A stretch of 48,611 nucleotides of DNA from Lysobacter sp. Root690 (GCF_001427785.1 NZ_LMHM01000012.1:87208-135818), one strand, 5' to 3'. Positions 33,551-44,925 are shown, counted from the stretch's first letter. Program-made: numbers and translations. The notes: generated by a model from the letters alone, not told the origin.

Positions 33551-33657
33551 CACGCCCACAACCGCGACCCACGCCCCACCTAGACAAACCCCTAACCAAC
33601 CCCGCGCCGCGATTGGCTAGCATGCTCCACCCCCATCGCTACCCCGTCGCCTGCCCC

Positions 33658-35250
33658 ATGATCCGACGCGAGTTCCTCAAATCCGCGGCCGCCGCGCTGG
33701 CCTCGTTCGGCCTGCCCCTGCCCGCGCTGGCCCTGACCGGCCCCGCCGCGACCAAGCTCGGACCGGCCCAGCCGTTCGATTTCGCCGCGCTCAAGGGCCA
33801 GGCCCGCGCGCTCGCCCAGCGCGCCTATGCGCCGCGCAGCACCACCTTGCCGGCGCCGGTCGCGGCGATGGACTGGGACCAGTACCAGTCGATCCGCTTT
33901 AACCGCGACCACGCCCTGTGGGGCGGCGGCGACGGCAAGTTCCTGGCCCAGTTCTTCCACCTGGGCCTGTTCTTCAAGTCGCCGGTGCGCATGTACGAAG
34001 TCGACGCCGGCCAGGCGCGCGAAATCGCCTACGACCCAAGCATGTTCGACCGCAAGCGCAGCGGCCTGGATGGCAAGCCGCTGCCGGCCGACCTGGGCTT
34101 CGCCGGTTTCCGCCTCAACACCCGCCAGGACCCCGAACGCGATTTCGCCGCGTTCCTGGGCGCCAGCTATTTCCGCGCGGTCGGGGTCGAGGGCCAGTAC
34201 GGCCAGTCCGCGCGCGGCCTGGCGATCGACACCGGCACCGGCCACGCCGAGGAATTCCCCGACTTCGTCGCCTACTGGCTGGAACGCCCGTCGCCGCAAT
34301 CCAACACCGTGGTCGTGTACGGCCTGCTCGACTCGCCCAGCATCGCCGGTGCCTACCGCTTCGCGATCACCCCGGGCGAAGTGCTGTTGATGGACATCGA
34401 CTGCGCCTTGTACCCGCGCAAGACCATCGAACGCCTCGGCCTGGGCCCATGCACCAGCATGTACCAGACCGGCGAGAACGACCGCCGCATGGACTGGGAC
34501 TGGCGCCCGGAGATCCACGACACCGATGGCCTGGCGATGTGGAGCGGCAGCGGCGAATGGATCTGGCGCCCGCTGTGCAATCCCGAGCACCTGCGCTTCA
34601 ACATGTTCAGCGACGACAACCCGCGTGGCTTCGGCCTGTTGCAGCGCGACCGCAATTTCGATCATTACCAGGACGACGGCGTGTTCTACGACAAGCGCCC
34701 ATGCCTGTGGGTGGAACCCAAGCAAGGTTGGGGCGCGGGCTCGGTGCAGTTGGTCGAGATCCCGACCCTGGACGAAACCTTCGACAACATCGTCGCGTTC
34801 TGGAACCCGCGCGAAAAACCGCAGGCTGGGCAGGAGCTGCTGTACGGCTATCGTCTGTACTGGGGCGCGCAGCCGCCGGCGGTGCCGAAGCTTGCGCATT
34901 GCGTCTCCACCCGCACCGGCCTGGGCGGGCGCATCGGCTTCAAGCGCGATTATTTCTCCTGGCGCTTCGCGGTGGATTTCGCCGGCGGCCCGCTGGCCGC
35001 GTTGGCCAAACGCGACGCCAAAGTCGAACCGGTGCTGCAGATAGGCGGCGGCGGCAAACTGGAAACCGTGTCGTGCCGACCGCTGCACGAGATCGGTGGC
35101 TATCGGGTGATGTTCGACGCGGTGCCGCCGGGCGATTCGACCGAACAGATCGATCTGCGGTTGTTCCTCAAGGACGCCAGCGGCGCGCTGAGCGAAACCT
35201 GGCTGTATCAGTGGTCGCCGCCGGCGAAGGGCGAGCGCAAGGTGTATTGA
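33658..35250 (+). CDS. opgD: glucan biosynthesis protein OpgD
   Basis: A 530-residue periplasmic protein of the OpgG/OpgD family, which shapes osmoregulated periplasmic glucans. The N-terminus MIRREFLKSAAAALASFGLP is a twin-arginine signal, which separates OpgD from OpgG. The N-terminal carbohydrate domain starts at about 40 (FDFAALKGQARALAQRAY). FLGASYFRAVG and DIDCALYPRKTIERLGLGP lie in the middle. The region MDWDWRPEIHDTDGLAMWSG and the following RPL are typical, and an Ig-like domain forms the C-terminus. A start 36 bp upstream (33622) is also possible. It is transcribed away from the FAD oxidoreductase gene and alone. Confidence 0.95.
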   Translation: MIRREFLKSAAAALASFGLPLPALALTGPAATKLGPAQPFDFAALKGQARALAQRAYAPRSTTLPAPVAAMDWDQYQSIRFNRDHALWGGGDGKFLAQFFHLGLFFKSPVRMYEVDAGQAREIAYDPSMFDRKRSGLDGKPLPADLGFAGFRLNTRQDPERDFAAFLGASYFRAVGVEGQYGQSARGLAIDTGTGHAEEFPDFVAYWLERPSPQSNTVVVYGLLDSPSIAGAYRFAITPGEVLLMDIDCALYPRKTIERLGLGPCTSMYQTGENDRRMDWDWRPEIHDTDGLAMWSGSGEWIWRPLCNPEHLRFNMFSDDNPRGFGLLQRDRNFDHYQDDGVFYDKRPCLWVEPKQGWGAGSVQLVEIPTLDETFDNIVAFWNPREKPQAGQELLYGYRLYWGAQPPAVPKLAHCVSTRTGLGGRIGFKRDYFSWRFAVDFAGGPLAALAKRDAKVEPVLQIGGGGKLETVSCRPLHEIGGYRVMFDAVPPGDSTEQIDLRLFLKDASGALSETWLYQWSPPAKGERKVY

Positions 35251-35285
35251 GTTCCTTAAAGCACAGGCCGATTTCACGGGCGCCC

Positions 35286-35637
35286 CCTGTAGGAGCGGCG
35301 CAAGCCGCGACCGCGCCAATGCAACTACGTCGTAAGTTCGTCGTGATCGTATTGCCGCGGTCGCGGCTCGCGCCGCTCCTACAGTCGCAATCGCGACACC
35401 AACTCGTCCTTGCGCTCCCAGCTCACGCCATTAACGAACGCTCCGCGCGCGCGATGCATAAGCAACCACTAGATCGCAGCCGAGGTCATACCTGGGACGA
35501 CCTCACGGCGGCTGCCTGTAGGAGCTGCGCAAGCCGCGACCGCGCCAACGCAACTGCGTCGTAAGTTTCGTCGTAGCGGTGATGACGCGGTCGCGGCTCG
35601 CGCCGCTCCTACAGTCGCAATCGCGACACCGACTCGT
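35286..35637. repeat. duplicated block with four GTAGGAGCGGCGC repeats
   Basis: Two copies of about 120 bp (35286-35407 and 35515-35637) each contain a forward and a reverse repeat (35287 and 35355; 35516 and 35586). They share the inner sequence AACGCAACTGCGTCGTAAGT-like and the end ACAGTCGCAATCGCGACACC. The block fills the space between opgD and mnmG 3' ends; no gene is seen in 35251-35655. Confidence 0.82.
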
Positions 35638-35655
35638 CGCGCTGCCCGCTCCCGC

Positions 35656-37545
<1,890 letters not shown>

Positions 37546-37547
37546 GA

Positions 37548-37684
37548 GGCCGGGATTCGGGAGTGGGGATTCGGGATTCGCAAAGGCGAAAGCGGCGCCG
37601 AGCCGTTGTTGCCAGGATGTTGCTGGGGGGCGGATTGTCTCACGCGCTTACCGAATCCCGAATCCCCACTCCCGAATCCCGGCC
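37548..37684. repeat. perfect 33-bp inverted repeat upstream of mnmG
   Basis: Arms at 37548-37580 and 37652-37684 are exact reverse complements over 33 bp, built of GGGATTCGGG and GGGGATTCGGG units. The loop is 71 bp. The left arm occupies the ribosome-site position of mnmG, and the right arm ends four bases before the sigma-54-like motif at 37689. It belongs to the same sequence family as the heptamer tract at 4575. Confidence 0.93.
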
Positions 37685-37688
37685 CTGG

Positions 37689-37704
37689 TTGGCACGGATC
37701 ATGC
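37689..37704 (+). promoter_or_regulatory. sigma-54 (-24/-12)-type promoter candidate
   Basis: TTGGCACG, four bases, then ATGC matches the consensus TGGCACG-N4-TTGC. The invariant GG (37691-37692) and GC (37703-37704) are exactly 10 bp apart. A start near 37716 would lead straight into the small-RNA candidate below. One base of the -12 element (TTGC) differs. No enhancer-binding site was identified. Confidence 0.45.
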
Positions 37705-37715
37705 GTAGCTACTCA

Positions 37716-37827
37716 TGCACCTTGCGGGGCAGGCGCTAGACGCCGGCTGGAATTGGAACAGGGGCTGGCCAAGCGCTCGCGGGGGAAGCCGGGGGGCCGA
37801 ATGTCGGGGGACATTCGGCCCCTTTTT
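37716..37827 (+). ncRNA. candidate small RNA, about 112 nt
   Basis: A non-coding stretch begins at the expected start of a sigma-54-type promoter and ends in a strong Rho-independent terminator. Possible folds are GGCG-CTAGA-CGCC at 37732-37744 and GGCT...AGCC at 37763-37790, then the terminator hairpin. The middle carries two GGA triplets (GCTGGAATTGGAACAGGGG) that could bind a CsrA/RsmA-type protein. No known Rfam family is recognised by eye; 6S, SRP, RNase P and tmRNA signature sequences are absent. The reading frame across it runs through both terminators and looks non-coding. Confidence 0.42.
37793..37827 (+). terminator. Rho-independent terminator of the small-RNA candidate
   Basis: A perfect 12-bp stem (GGGGCCGAATGT, loop CGGGGG, ACATTCGGCCCC) is followed by TTTTT. 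There is no protein gene on this strand that it could serve, which is the main evidence for a small transcript upstream of it. Confidence 0.9.
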
Positions 37828-37934
37828 ATTGCCTGGCGTTTGGGCGGGCCGTGAGGCCATCAGGCCCCGCACGCCGTGGGCATCCGAGCTGGCGCGGCCG
37901 CTCGGGCAAATCACCAAGTCATTGACCGGAAACG

Positions 37935-37964
37935 AAAAAACGCGCGTCAATGCGCGCGTTTTTT
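37935..37964. terminator. bidirectional terminator
   Basis: AAAAAACGCGCG, a six-base loop, then CGCGCGTTTTTT. The A and T runs make it work in both directions. From the right it would end the transcript of the Gly/Tyr-rich lipoprotein gene, 300 bp away. From the left it could back up the small-RNA terminator or end a second transcript from 37840-37935, which itself holds a GGCC/GGCC stem. No gene is seen in 37828-38269. Confidence 0.82.
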
Positions 37965-38269
37965 CGCCGTGCCTCGTCGCCGAGGGAATGGGCGCCGACG
38001 CCTGACAAGGACGGAACAGGGGGGATCCGTGATTCCTCGCCAGGCGCCGACATAGAAGCCTGTGCTTACCGAAAACGTCCAAATGCGACGCAAGCGGTCA
38101 GTAGCGGTAGATTGCTGTCACTTCGGCGTGAACGCAAGTGCGCACCGTTCCACTTTCGGCACAGCCGACGACCGGGCGGATGACCGGCAAGAAACGGTTC
38201 AGGCAAGAAGCGGTTCAGGCCGGCGCCGCCCGACCGGGAGCGGCGTCCGACCGGGCGCCCGGCAACGGT

Positions 38270-38809
38270 TCAGCGCTCGACGTCCTTCCACGCCCGGCCA
38301 CCATCGCGACGGACCGAGGGAGCGGTCGGCATGCGCGGCTGCATCTGCGGCTGCGAGAAGCTGCGCGGCTGCGGCGCCGAGTAGGCGCGCGGCTGCGGCT
38401 GCTGTTGAACCGGATTGTTCGGCGCCCAGGCGCCGCCGCCGACCGGACGCGTATCGCGCCACGGCACCCCGCCGTCCTGACGCGGGTTCGGCGGCCGCGA
38501 CGGGTTGTGCGGACGGCCCGGGCGGTTCGGATAATGCGGGCGCGGGTAGTAGCCATACGGGTAACCACCGTAATAGCCGCCGCCGTAATAGCCCGGATAG
38601 CCGTAGCCGCGGTAGCGATAGGCCTCGCCGTACGGATAGCCGTAGCCGGGGCCGTAATAGCCGCCGTAACCGCCGTAATAGTTGTAGTCGACGCTGGGGC
38701 GGCCGTAGTAGTACGAGCCGCCGCCACCGCCGCCACGCAGCGAATAGTCGGATACGCAACCCGCCAACAGGCTGGCCGCGACCAGTGGAATCATCAATTT
38801 GCGGATCAT
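38270..38809 (-). CDS. Gly/Tyr-rich lipoprotein
   Basis: A 179-residue protein with a lipoprotein signal (MIRKLMIPLVAASLLAGC, lipid-attached Cys18). The mature part starts with a poly-Gly run (about 26-31). A long Tyr/Gly repeat region at about 33-92 is built on YGYPYG and GGYYGG units, and a Pro/Asn/Gln-rich basic tail follows. There is no enzyme motif. It is probably a surface or periplasmic, low-complexity protein; Gly/Tyr-rich lipoproteins of this sort are common and poorly understood. It is followed, with 300 bp between, by the bidirectional terminator at 37935. Confidence 0.82.
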   Translation of the reverse strand: MIRKLMIPLVAASLLAGCVSDYSLRGGGGGGSYYYGRPSVDYNYYGGYGGYYGPGYGYPYGEAYRYRGYGYPGYYGGGYYGGYPYGYYPRPHYPNRPGRPHNPSRPPNPRQDGGVPWRDTRPVGGGAWAPNNPVQQQPQPRAYSAPQPRSFSQPQMQPRMPTAPSVRRDGGRAWKDVER

Positions 38810-38892
38810 GGGCAGACCCCCCGAGTAGGGATTCAGCTTCTGCCCGATGCGTTGAACTCGGGCTTAACTCAACCAGCCGGAGCCTATACGGT

Positions 38893-39018
38893 TCAGGACT
38901 TGGCGCTGTTCGCCGCCTGCGCGCGCGGCGCCTGGCTCAGCTCTTCCGGGGCCATGCGCGGCGGCAGGCAACCGGTGAGCAGGACGATCAGCACACATAC
39001 CGAGAGTTTGCGGAGCAT
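38893..39018 (-). CDS. small lipoprotein, 41 residues
   Basis: A very short gene with strong support. AGGGGAAC lies 7 nt before the ATG. The protein opens MLRKLSVCVLIVLLTGC, with a lipobox LTGC at Cys17, and has a short Pro/Glu/Ala-rich mature part of about 25 residues. It would be a small lipid-anchored peptide, like entericidin or Lpp-related small lipoproteins in size only. It sits upstream of the Gly/Tyr-rich lipoprotein on the same strand, with 83 bp between, and the two may share a promoter. The role is unknown. Confidence 0.75.
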   Translation of the reverse strand: MLRKLSVCVLIVLLTGCLPPRMAPEELSQAPRAQAANSAKS

Positions 39019-39526
39019 GAAGTGTTCCCCTGTGGTGGCGTCGATATGGCCGCGCCTGGTGGTGTGCGGCCGCGAATACGGCGGCCGCGAGCGTGTCGGG
39101 TCCGGCCATCGAGCGACGGTTCGACCGTGGAACATCCTATGCGCGAAACCCGACAGGCAGCCATCCGTATGGCTACATGCACCATAAGTAGGTATTTGGC
39201 GCTGAAATCTTCCATGACCCTGTGCATAAGCTAGCGGTCGCGCAAATCGCAATAGCGGTACGGGCTCACAAAACGCCTTGTGCATGACATCCATCGCAGG
39301 GACGACGGGGCGCTGGCCGCGCCGGCCCCGGGGTAAGCTAGCCCACGAACGGCGGTACCCGGCCATGGAACGGTCCGCGCTCGGCACGACCCATGCACCG
39401 GCTCGCCTCACCGGCCCGCGGCGGGGCCACGCCGGGAACCTTGGCGTCAGCGCCGGGTCGATTGCATGAGGAACGCAGCGGCCCGCACGCGCCGCTCCGC
39501 CGGATATCCCCTATCACCTGTGGCTG
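39019..39526. other. intergenic region between lipoprotein and exporter genes
   Basis: About 500 bp with no supported gene. It must hold the divergent promoters of the small lipoprotein and of the ABC exporter operon. The near-repeat CTGTGCATAAGC / TTGTGCATGACA (about 39220 and 39280) is the only pattern I noticed. No clear -35/-10 pair can be asserted. Confidence 0.5.
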
Positions 39527-39532
39527 TTGTCG

Positions 39533-40190
<658 letters not shown>

Positions 40191-40207
<17 letters not shown>

Positions 40208-41213
40208 GGTGATTCGGATTCGACTCGCCGTATTGGCTCTGGCGCTGACCGCGCTGCCGGCCGCGGCCGTGGTGCTGACCGGCGAAGTGCGCTCGGTCGG
40301 CGGCCAGACCATCTATACCCCGCAATCCAACAGCGCGCCGGTCGCGATCCGCTATTTCGTGCCCGAAGGCCAGCCGGTCAAGGCCGGCGAGGTGGTGCTG
40401 CGGATCGATCCGGGCCAGGCCGGCACTCAGATACCCGACCTCGAAGCCAAGATCGAGCAAGCCCACGCCAAGGCCGCCAAGGAACTGGCCGAACTGGAGG
40501 TCAAGGCGGTCGACGCCGAGGTCGCGCTCGCCGAGGCTGATGCGGCCCTGGCCACGGCCAAGATCGAAGCGGCGATTCCGCGTTCGCTGATCTCGGCGCT
40601 CGACTACGACCGCCACCAGGGCGAACTCGACAAGACCACTCGCGAAAGCAAGCTCAAGCGCGAACAGCTCGACGCCGCGCAAGCCGCGGTCGCCCGGCGC
40701 AAGCGCGACGGCGAGCTGGAGGTCGGCAAGCTGGAAGTGCAGCGCGATTACTACCGCGCGCTGTTGCGCCAGTCCGAGGTGCGCGCGCAACAAGACGGCA
40801 TCGTCGTGCACGGCTTCAACAACAACTGGATCGGCGGCCGCATCGACGAAGGCAGTTCGACCATGCCCGGCAGCCAGGCCGGCGCGGTGGTGGTCGAGGG
40901 CGGCCGCATGGAAGTGCGCGCCTGGGCGCTGGAACCGGACCGCCGCGGCCTGCGCGTGGGCCAGAACGTGCAGCTGAGTTTCGATGCCTTGCCGCAGCAG
41001 CGCGTGCAGGGCCGCATCCGCAACATCGCCGGCGCGCCCGACCGCAAATCCGAATGGGGCGAAGGCCGTTACTTCACCGTCGACATCGATCTGCCGGCCG
41101 CGCACGGGCTGCGCCTGCTGCCGGGCATGAGCGTGCGGGTAACGGCGGCCACGCCGCCCGCGGCGGCTGCCGCCGCGCCGGTCGCGACCGCACGCAACGG
41201 AGCGCAGCGATGA
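40191..41213 (+). CDS. HlyD/RND-type periplasmic adaptor, first of three
   Basis: A 340-residue membrane-fusion protein. A signal peptide or anchor (IRLAVLALALTALPAAA) precedes the lipoyl half GEVRSVGGQTIYTPQSNSAP. A long coiled coil follows (about 80-190, with LEAKIEQAHAKAAKELAELE and LKREQLDAAQAAVARRKRDG). The second lipoyl half and barrel domain include VRAQQDGIVVHGF. It bridges the inner-membrane permease to an outer-membrane channel. The gene starts 17 bp inside the ATPase gene and overlaps the next by 4 bp (ATGA). It differs in sequence from the two adaptors that follow. Confidence 0.92.
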
Positions 41214-42205
41214 GTCGTGCCTATGCAAGCCGCGCGTGGTGCTTGCTCGCACTGCTCACGGTCGCGCCGGCGCTCGCAGCCGCGCCGTTGCGGGTCGACG
41301 GCGAGGTGTATGCGCGACGCAGTTCGCCATTGATGCCGCCAAGCGTCGAGCGCATGTGGCAGTTCAACATCACCGAACTGGCCACCGACGGCACCCCGGT
41401 CAAGAAAGGCCAGCCGGTGATCCGCTTCGACAGCAACGATGTGATCAAGCAGCTCACCGAAAAACGCAGCCAGCTCAAGGAAAAGCAGAGCGAGCTCGGC
41501 AAGCTCGACCTGGAACTGGCCGAACGCGAACGCAGCGAGCATCTGGCCACCGCCGAGGCCCAGGCCGAGTTGGAAAAAGCTCAGCGCAAGACTCAGCAGC
41601 CGGCTGAGCTGATCGCCGGCATCGAGTACCGCAAGCTGCTGGTCAAGCGCACCCAGATGGAACGCAAGATGGCGCTGGCGCGCAAACGCGAAGTGTTGTC
41701 GGCCGAACAGCGGCGGCAGGAACGGCGCCTGCTCAGTTCCGAACTCGGCCAGTTGCAGGCCGATGTCGATCGCCTGCAGCGTTCGCTCGCGGCCTTGAAC
41801 GTGATCGCGCCGCGCGACGGGCTGATGATGCATCGAAGCAATTTCGAAGGCGAAAAATACGATGTCGGCTCGCAGGTGTGGGTCGGTCAGACGGTCGCGG
41901 AGATTCCCGACATGAGCACGCTCGCGGTGCGCGCCGAATTGGCCGAGCGCGATCTGCAGCGGGTCGCGGTCGGTGTGCCGGTACGGATCGTGGTCGAAGG
42001 CGGCGCCGGCAGCGTGTTGAGCGGCAAGATTGCTTCGATCGGCCGCGCGATCCGCAGTAAATCGCAGGTGCAGCCGGTGCCGGTGCTGGATCTGGACGTA
42101 CAACTCGACGACCCGCGCGCGCCGCTGCGGCCGGGGCAGGCGGTGCGGGTCGAAATCCAGCCGCCGAGCACGAGCGGCGCGGCCGCACGGAAGGCGACAC
42201 GATGA
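41210..42205 (+). CDS. HlyD-type periplasmic adaptor, second of three
   Basis: A 331-residue adaptor with a signal peptide (SRAWCLLALLTVAPALAAA). The lipoyl half carries ELATDGTPVKKGQPVIRFDS. A coiled coil at about 85-190 (LTEKRSQLKEKQSELGKLDL and RRQERRLLSSELGQLQADVD) is followed by IAPRDGLMMHRSNF and the barrel domains. Its C-terminal part (RAELAERDLQRVAVGVPVRI) looks like a beta-barrel of the membrane-proximal type. ATGA overlaps join it to the genes on both sides. It is paralogous to the adaptors next to it but with only loose similarity. Confidence 0.92.
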   Translation: MSRAYASRAWCLLALLTVAPALAAAPLRVDGEVYARRSSPLMPPSVERMWQFNITELATDGTPVKKGQPVIRFDSNDVIKQLTEKRSQLKEKQSELGKLDLELAERERSEHLATAEAQAELEKAQRKTQQPAELIAGIEYRKLLVKRTQMERKMALARKREVLSAEQRRQERRLLSSELGQLQADVDRLQRSLAALNVIAPRDGLMMHRSNFEGEKYDVGSQVWVGQTVAEIPDMSTLAVRAELAERDLQRVAVGVPVRIVVEGGAGSVLSGKIASIGRAIRSKSQVQPVPVLDLDVQLDDPRAPLRPGQAVRVEIQPPSTSGAAARKATR

Positions 42206-43539
42206 GACCGACGCGGTTCGCAGTGGCTTGTCGAAACACTCTGCGTTACGGCGTAGCGCTGTGCCTGCCAGCGATGCTGATCGCCTGCGGCGGCGAAGTC
42301 GCGCCGGCGGCGACCGAGACCGTCGCCAGCGCGCCGCTCAACCTCAGCGTGCGCGGCGAAGGCGAACTCAAGTCGGCCAAGTCGACCCCGCTCAACGTGC
42401 CCGGCCGCAACTGGGCCGCGCGCCAGGTCGAATGGATGCTGCCCGAGGGCAGCGCGGTCAAGAAGGGCGACCTGATCGCGCGCTTCTCCGCCGAACAAGG
42501 CAAGCAGGAACTGGCCCAGACCCTGATCGATCTGCAGCGCAACGAGCTGGCGCGCGCGGCCAAGCAGGGCGAACTGGAAACCGCGCAGAGCAAGGTCGCG
42601 GTCGACCTGGCCCAGGTCGCGGTGCAGCTCGGCATCGCCGAGCGCTACGCCACCGCCGACCTGAGCACGATGGCGCGCAACGAAGTGCTCGACGCGGTCG
42701 AGGACAAGCGCTTCCTCAGCGAGAAACGCGACACCCTGCAATGGCAGCGCGGCCAGGCTGGCGTGCGCGGCAGTGCCGAACTCGGCGTGCTCGACGCGCA
42801 GCGCGCGACCTTCGACATCACCGCCAAGGCGCGCCAGTCCGATCTGGACGCGCTGGAACTGCGCGCGCCCAACGACGGCGTGCTGATGCTATCGAGCAAC
42901 TGGTCCGGTGATAAACCCAACGTCGGCGCGACCCTGCGCGCCGGCTTCGACTACGGCAGCCTGCCCGACGCGTCGGCGATGGAGCTGGAACTGAGCCTGC
43001 CGCAGATCGAAGCGCAAGGCATCAAGGTCGGCAACGCGGTGGAGATGTTCCCGGTCGGCCGGCCCGAGCAGAAGATCGCCAGCAAGCTGTCGTGGGTGGC
43101 CAGCGCGGCCAAGGTGCGCAGCCAGGAAAGCCCGGTGAAGTATCTGACGATGAAAGCGCGCATACCGGCCGAGGCGATCGCGCGCTACAGGCTGGTCCCG
43201 GGCCAGCGCCTGCAGGCGCGAGTGATCCTGTTCGACGCGCCGGCATTGAGCGTGGCCAACGTGGCGATCGACAGCGACGACGGCAAGGACTACGTGCGGG
43301 TCCGCAACGACGGCGATTTCCTGCGTCGCCCGATCAAGTTGGGCGTGCGCGGGCCGGCGCGATCGCAGGTGCTGTCGGGCGTGAGCGCGGGCGATGAAGT
43401 GCTGTTGGCCGAGCCCGGCGTGGTCGCCGCGATCACCGCGCCGAGCGAACCGGGCGAAGACGCGAGCGCGGGCAAAGCGGCGACACCCGACGACGCCAAG
43501 GCCGCGCCCGCCGCAGCCGGCCCGGCGGTGCGCCGATGA
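42202..43539 (+). CDS. HlyD-type adaptor lipoprotein, third of three
   Basis: A 445-residue adaptor, the longest of the three. The N-terminus ends in LPAMLIACGG, a lipobox (Cys29), so it is probably anchored by lipid in the inner membrane. Lipoyl, coiled-coil (about 105-205) and barrel domains follow (ELRAPNDGVLMLSSNW), then a membrane-proximal domain with VAIDSDDGKDYVRVRNDGDF and GVSAGDEVLLAEPG, and an Ala/Pro-rich tail. This full domain set is the one closest to MacA. The other two adaptors may have special roles. Confidence 0.92.
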   Translation: MRPTRFAVACRNTLRYGVALCLPAMLIACGGEVAPAATETVASAPLNLSVRGEGELKSAKSTPLNVPGRNWAARQVEWMLPEGSAVKKGDLIARFSAEQGKQELAQTLIDLQRNELARAAKQGELETAQSKVAVDLAQVAVQLGIAERYATADLSTMARNEVLDAVEDKRFLSEKRDTLQWQRGQAGVRGSAELGVLDAQRATFDITAKARQSDLDALELRAPNDGVLMLSSNWSGDKPNVGATLRAGFDYGSLPDASAMELELSLPQIEAQGIKVGNAVEMFPVGRPEQKIASKLSWVASAAKVRSQESPVKYLTMKARIPAEAIARYRLVPGQRLQARVILFDAPALSVANVAIDSDDGKDYVRVRNDGDFLRRPIKLGVRGPARSQVLSGVSAGDEVLLAEPGVVAAITAPSEPGEDASAGKAATPDDAKAAPAAAGPAVRR

Positions 43540-44786
43540 ATCGCGCGCTGCAGTGGTTGCCGACGATCTGGCGCGAAGCGATCGAAGAACTGTGGCGCCG
43601 GCGCCTGCGTACCTTGTTGACTCTGCTCGGCCTGATCTTCGGCGTCGGCGCGATCGTCGCGATGCAGGCGGTCGGCGAAGGCAGCCGGCGCGAGGCGTTG
43701 CATCTGGTCGAGAGCCTGGGCTTGAACAACCTGATAGCCGAGGCCAAGCCGCAGGACGAAAACACCTTGCGCGAAACCCGCGCGCGCAGCCTCGGCCTGA
43801 GCCTGGCCGACGCCGACGCCGCGCTGGCGGTGGTGCCCGGCGCGGAGCGCTACGCCGCCGAGAAACCGATCCGCACCCATTCGGTGTTCAGCGACAACGG
43901 CCGCAGCGACGCCCAGGCCAGCGGTGTGAGCCCGGACTATTTCGCGCTGTCGTCGCTGCGCATCGCCAAGGGCCGCGGCCTGACCGATGCCGACGATCGC
44001 GCCCTCGCCTCGGTCGCGGTGCTCGGGCATCAGGCCGCCGCCGATCTGTTTCCGGGCGTCGATCCGGTCGGCCGGTATCTGAAGGTCAATCATGTGTGGC
44101 TGGAGGTGATCGGCGTGCTCGCCGATCGCGACCTGAGCAAGGATCAGTTTGAAGGCGTGCAGCTCGGGCTGGAAAGTAATCGCGTGTATCTGCCGCTGGC
44201 GAGCGCGCGGGCGCGCTTCAAGTTCCAGCCGCAGGAAGACGAGATCGATCGCTTCCTGCTGCGGCTGCGCGACCCCTCGCAACTGGCGACCGGCGCGCGG
44301 GTGCTGTCGACCGTGCTCAACCAGCGCCATGCCGGCATGGCCGACTTCCGCCTGGTGGTGCCGCAGCAGTTGTTCCAGCAGCATCAGAAGACCCAGCGCA
44401 TCTTCCGCGTGGTGATGGGCGCGATCGCGGGCGTGAGCCTGCTGGTCGGCGGCATCGGCATCATGAACATCATGCTGGCCAACGTGCTCGAACGGCGCCG
44501 CGAGATCGGCCTGCTGCGCGCGCTCGGCGCGCGGCGTCGCGATGTGATCGCGCAGTTCCTGCGCGAGGCGACGGTGATCTGCGTGTCCGGCGCGGCGCTC
44601 GGCCTGGTGTTCGGCATCGTGCTGGCCTACCTGATCGCGACTTTCGCCGGCTGGCAGGTCGCCTGGGCGCCGATTCCGGTGTTGTTGTCGGCGCTGTTCT
44701 GCGCCGCGGTCGGTTTGGCCTTCGGGGTGTATCCGGCGCGGCAGGCCGCCAGGTTGGATCCGATCGCGGCATTGCGGCATGACTGA
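43536..44786 (+). CDS. ABC transporter permease, MacB/FtsX type
   Basis: A 416-residue permease with four membrane segments. The first lies at about 28-48 (LRTLLTLLGLIFGVGAIVAM). A periplasmic MacB-type domain of about 220 residues follows. Three helices lie at the C-terminus (VVMGAIAGVSLLVGGIGIMN, ICVSGAALGLVFGIVLAYLI, PVLLSALFCAAVGLAFGVYP). LERRREIGLLRALGARRRDV is the coupling helix of FtsX-type permeases. It closes the exporter operon. A TolC-like channel is not in the window. The cargo may be a peptide, lipopeptide or macrolide-like molecule; nothing next to it says which. Confidence 0.94.
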   Translation: MNRALQWLPTIWREAIEELWRRRLRTLLTLLGLIFGVGAIVAMQAVGEGSRREALHLVESLGLNNLIAEAKPQDENTLRETRARSLGLSLADADAALAVVPGAERYAAEKPIRTHSVFSDNGRSDAQASGVSPDYFALSSLRIAKGRGLTDADDRALASVAVLGHQAAADLFPGVDPVGRYLKVNHVWLEVIGVLADRDLSKDQFEGVQLGLESNRVYLPLASARARFKFQPQEDEIDRFLLRLRDPSQLATGARVLSTVLNQRHAGMADFRLVVPQQLFQQHQKTQRIFRVVMGAIAGVSLLVGGIGIMNIMLANVLERRREIGLLRALGARRRDVIAQFLREATVICVSGAALGLVFGIVLAYLIATFAGWQVAWAPIPVLLSALFCAAVGLAFGVYPARQAARLDPIAALRHD

Positions 44787-44925
44787 GTTGGTTGTGGCGC
44801 GATGGAATCGATAGCGGCGCGACGGCATCGGTGACGACACGAGTGAGTTCGTTGTGGCGGGACTAAGTCGTCCGATCTCCCCGAAGCGGCCACCGTTGCA
44901 GACCATTCGCTCCTTACCAGATTAG

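Noticed and set aside
35286-35637. Repeated units resembling a CRISPR array
   Set aside because: The units are few, in alternating orientation and palindromic, with no regular spacers and no cas genes.
37715-38005. A 96-codon open frame across the small-RNA candidate
   Set aside because: It passes through two strong terminators and has no ribosome site or recognisable sequence, so it is better read as non-coding.
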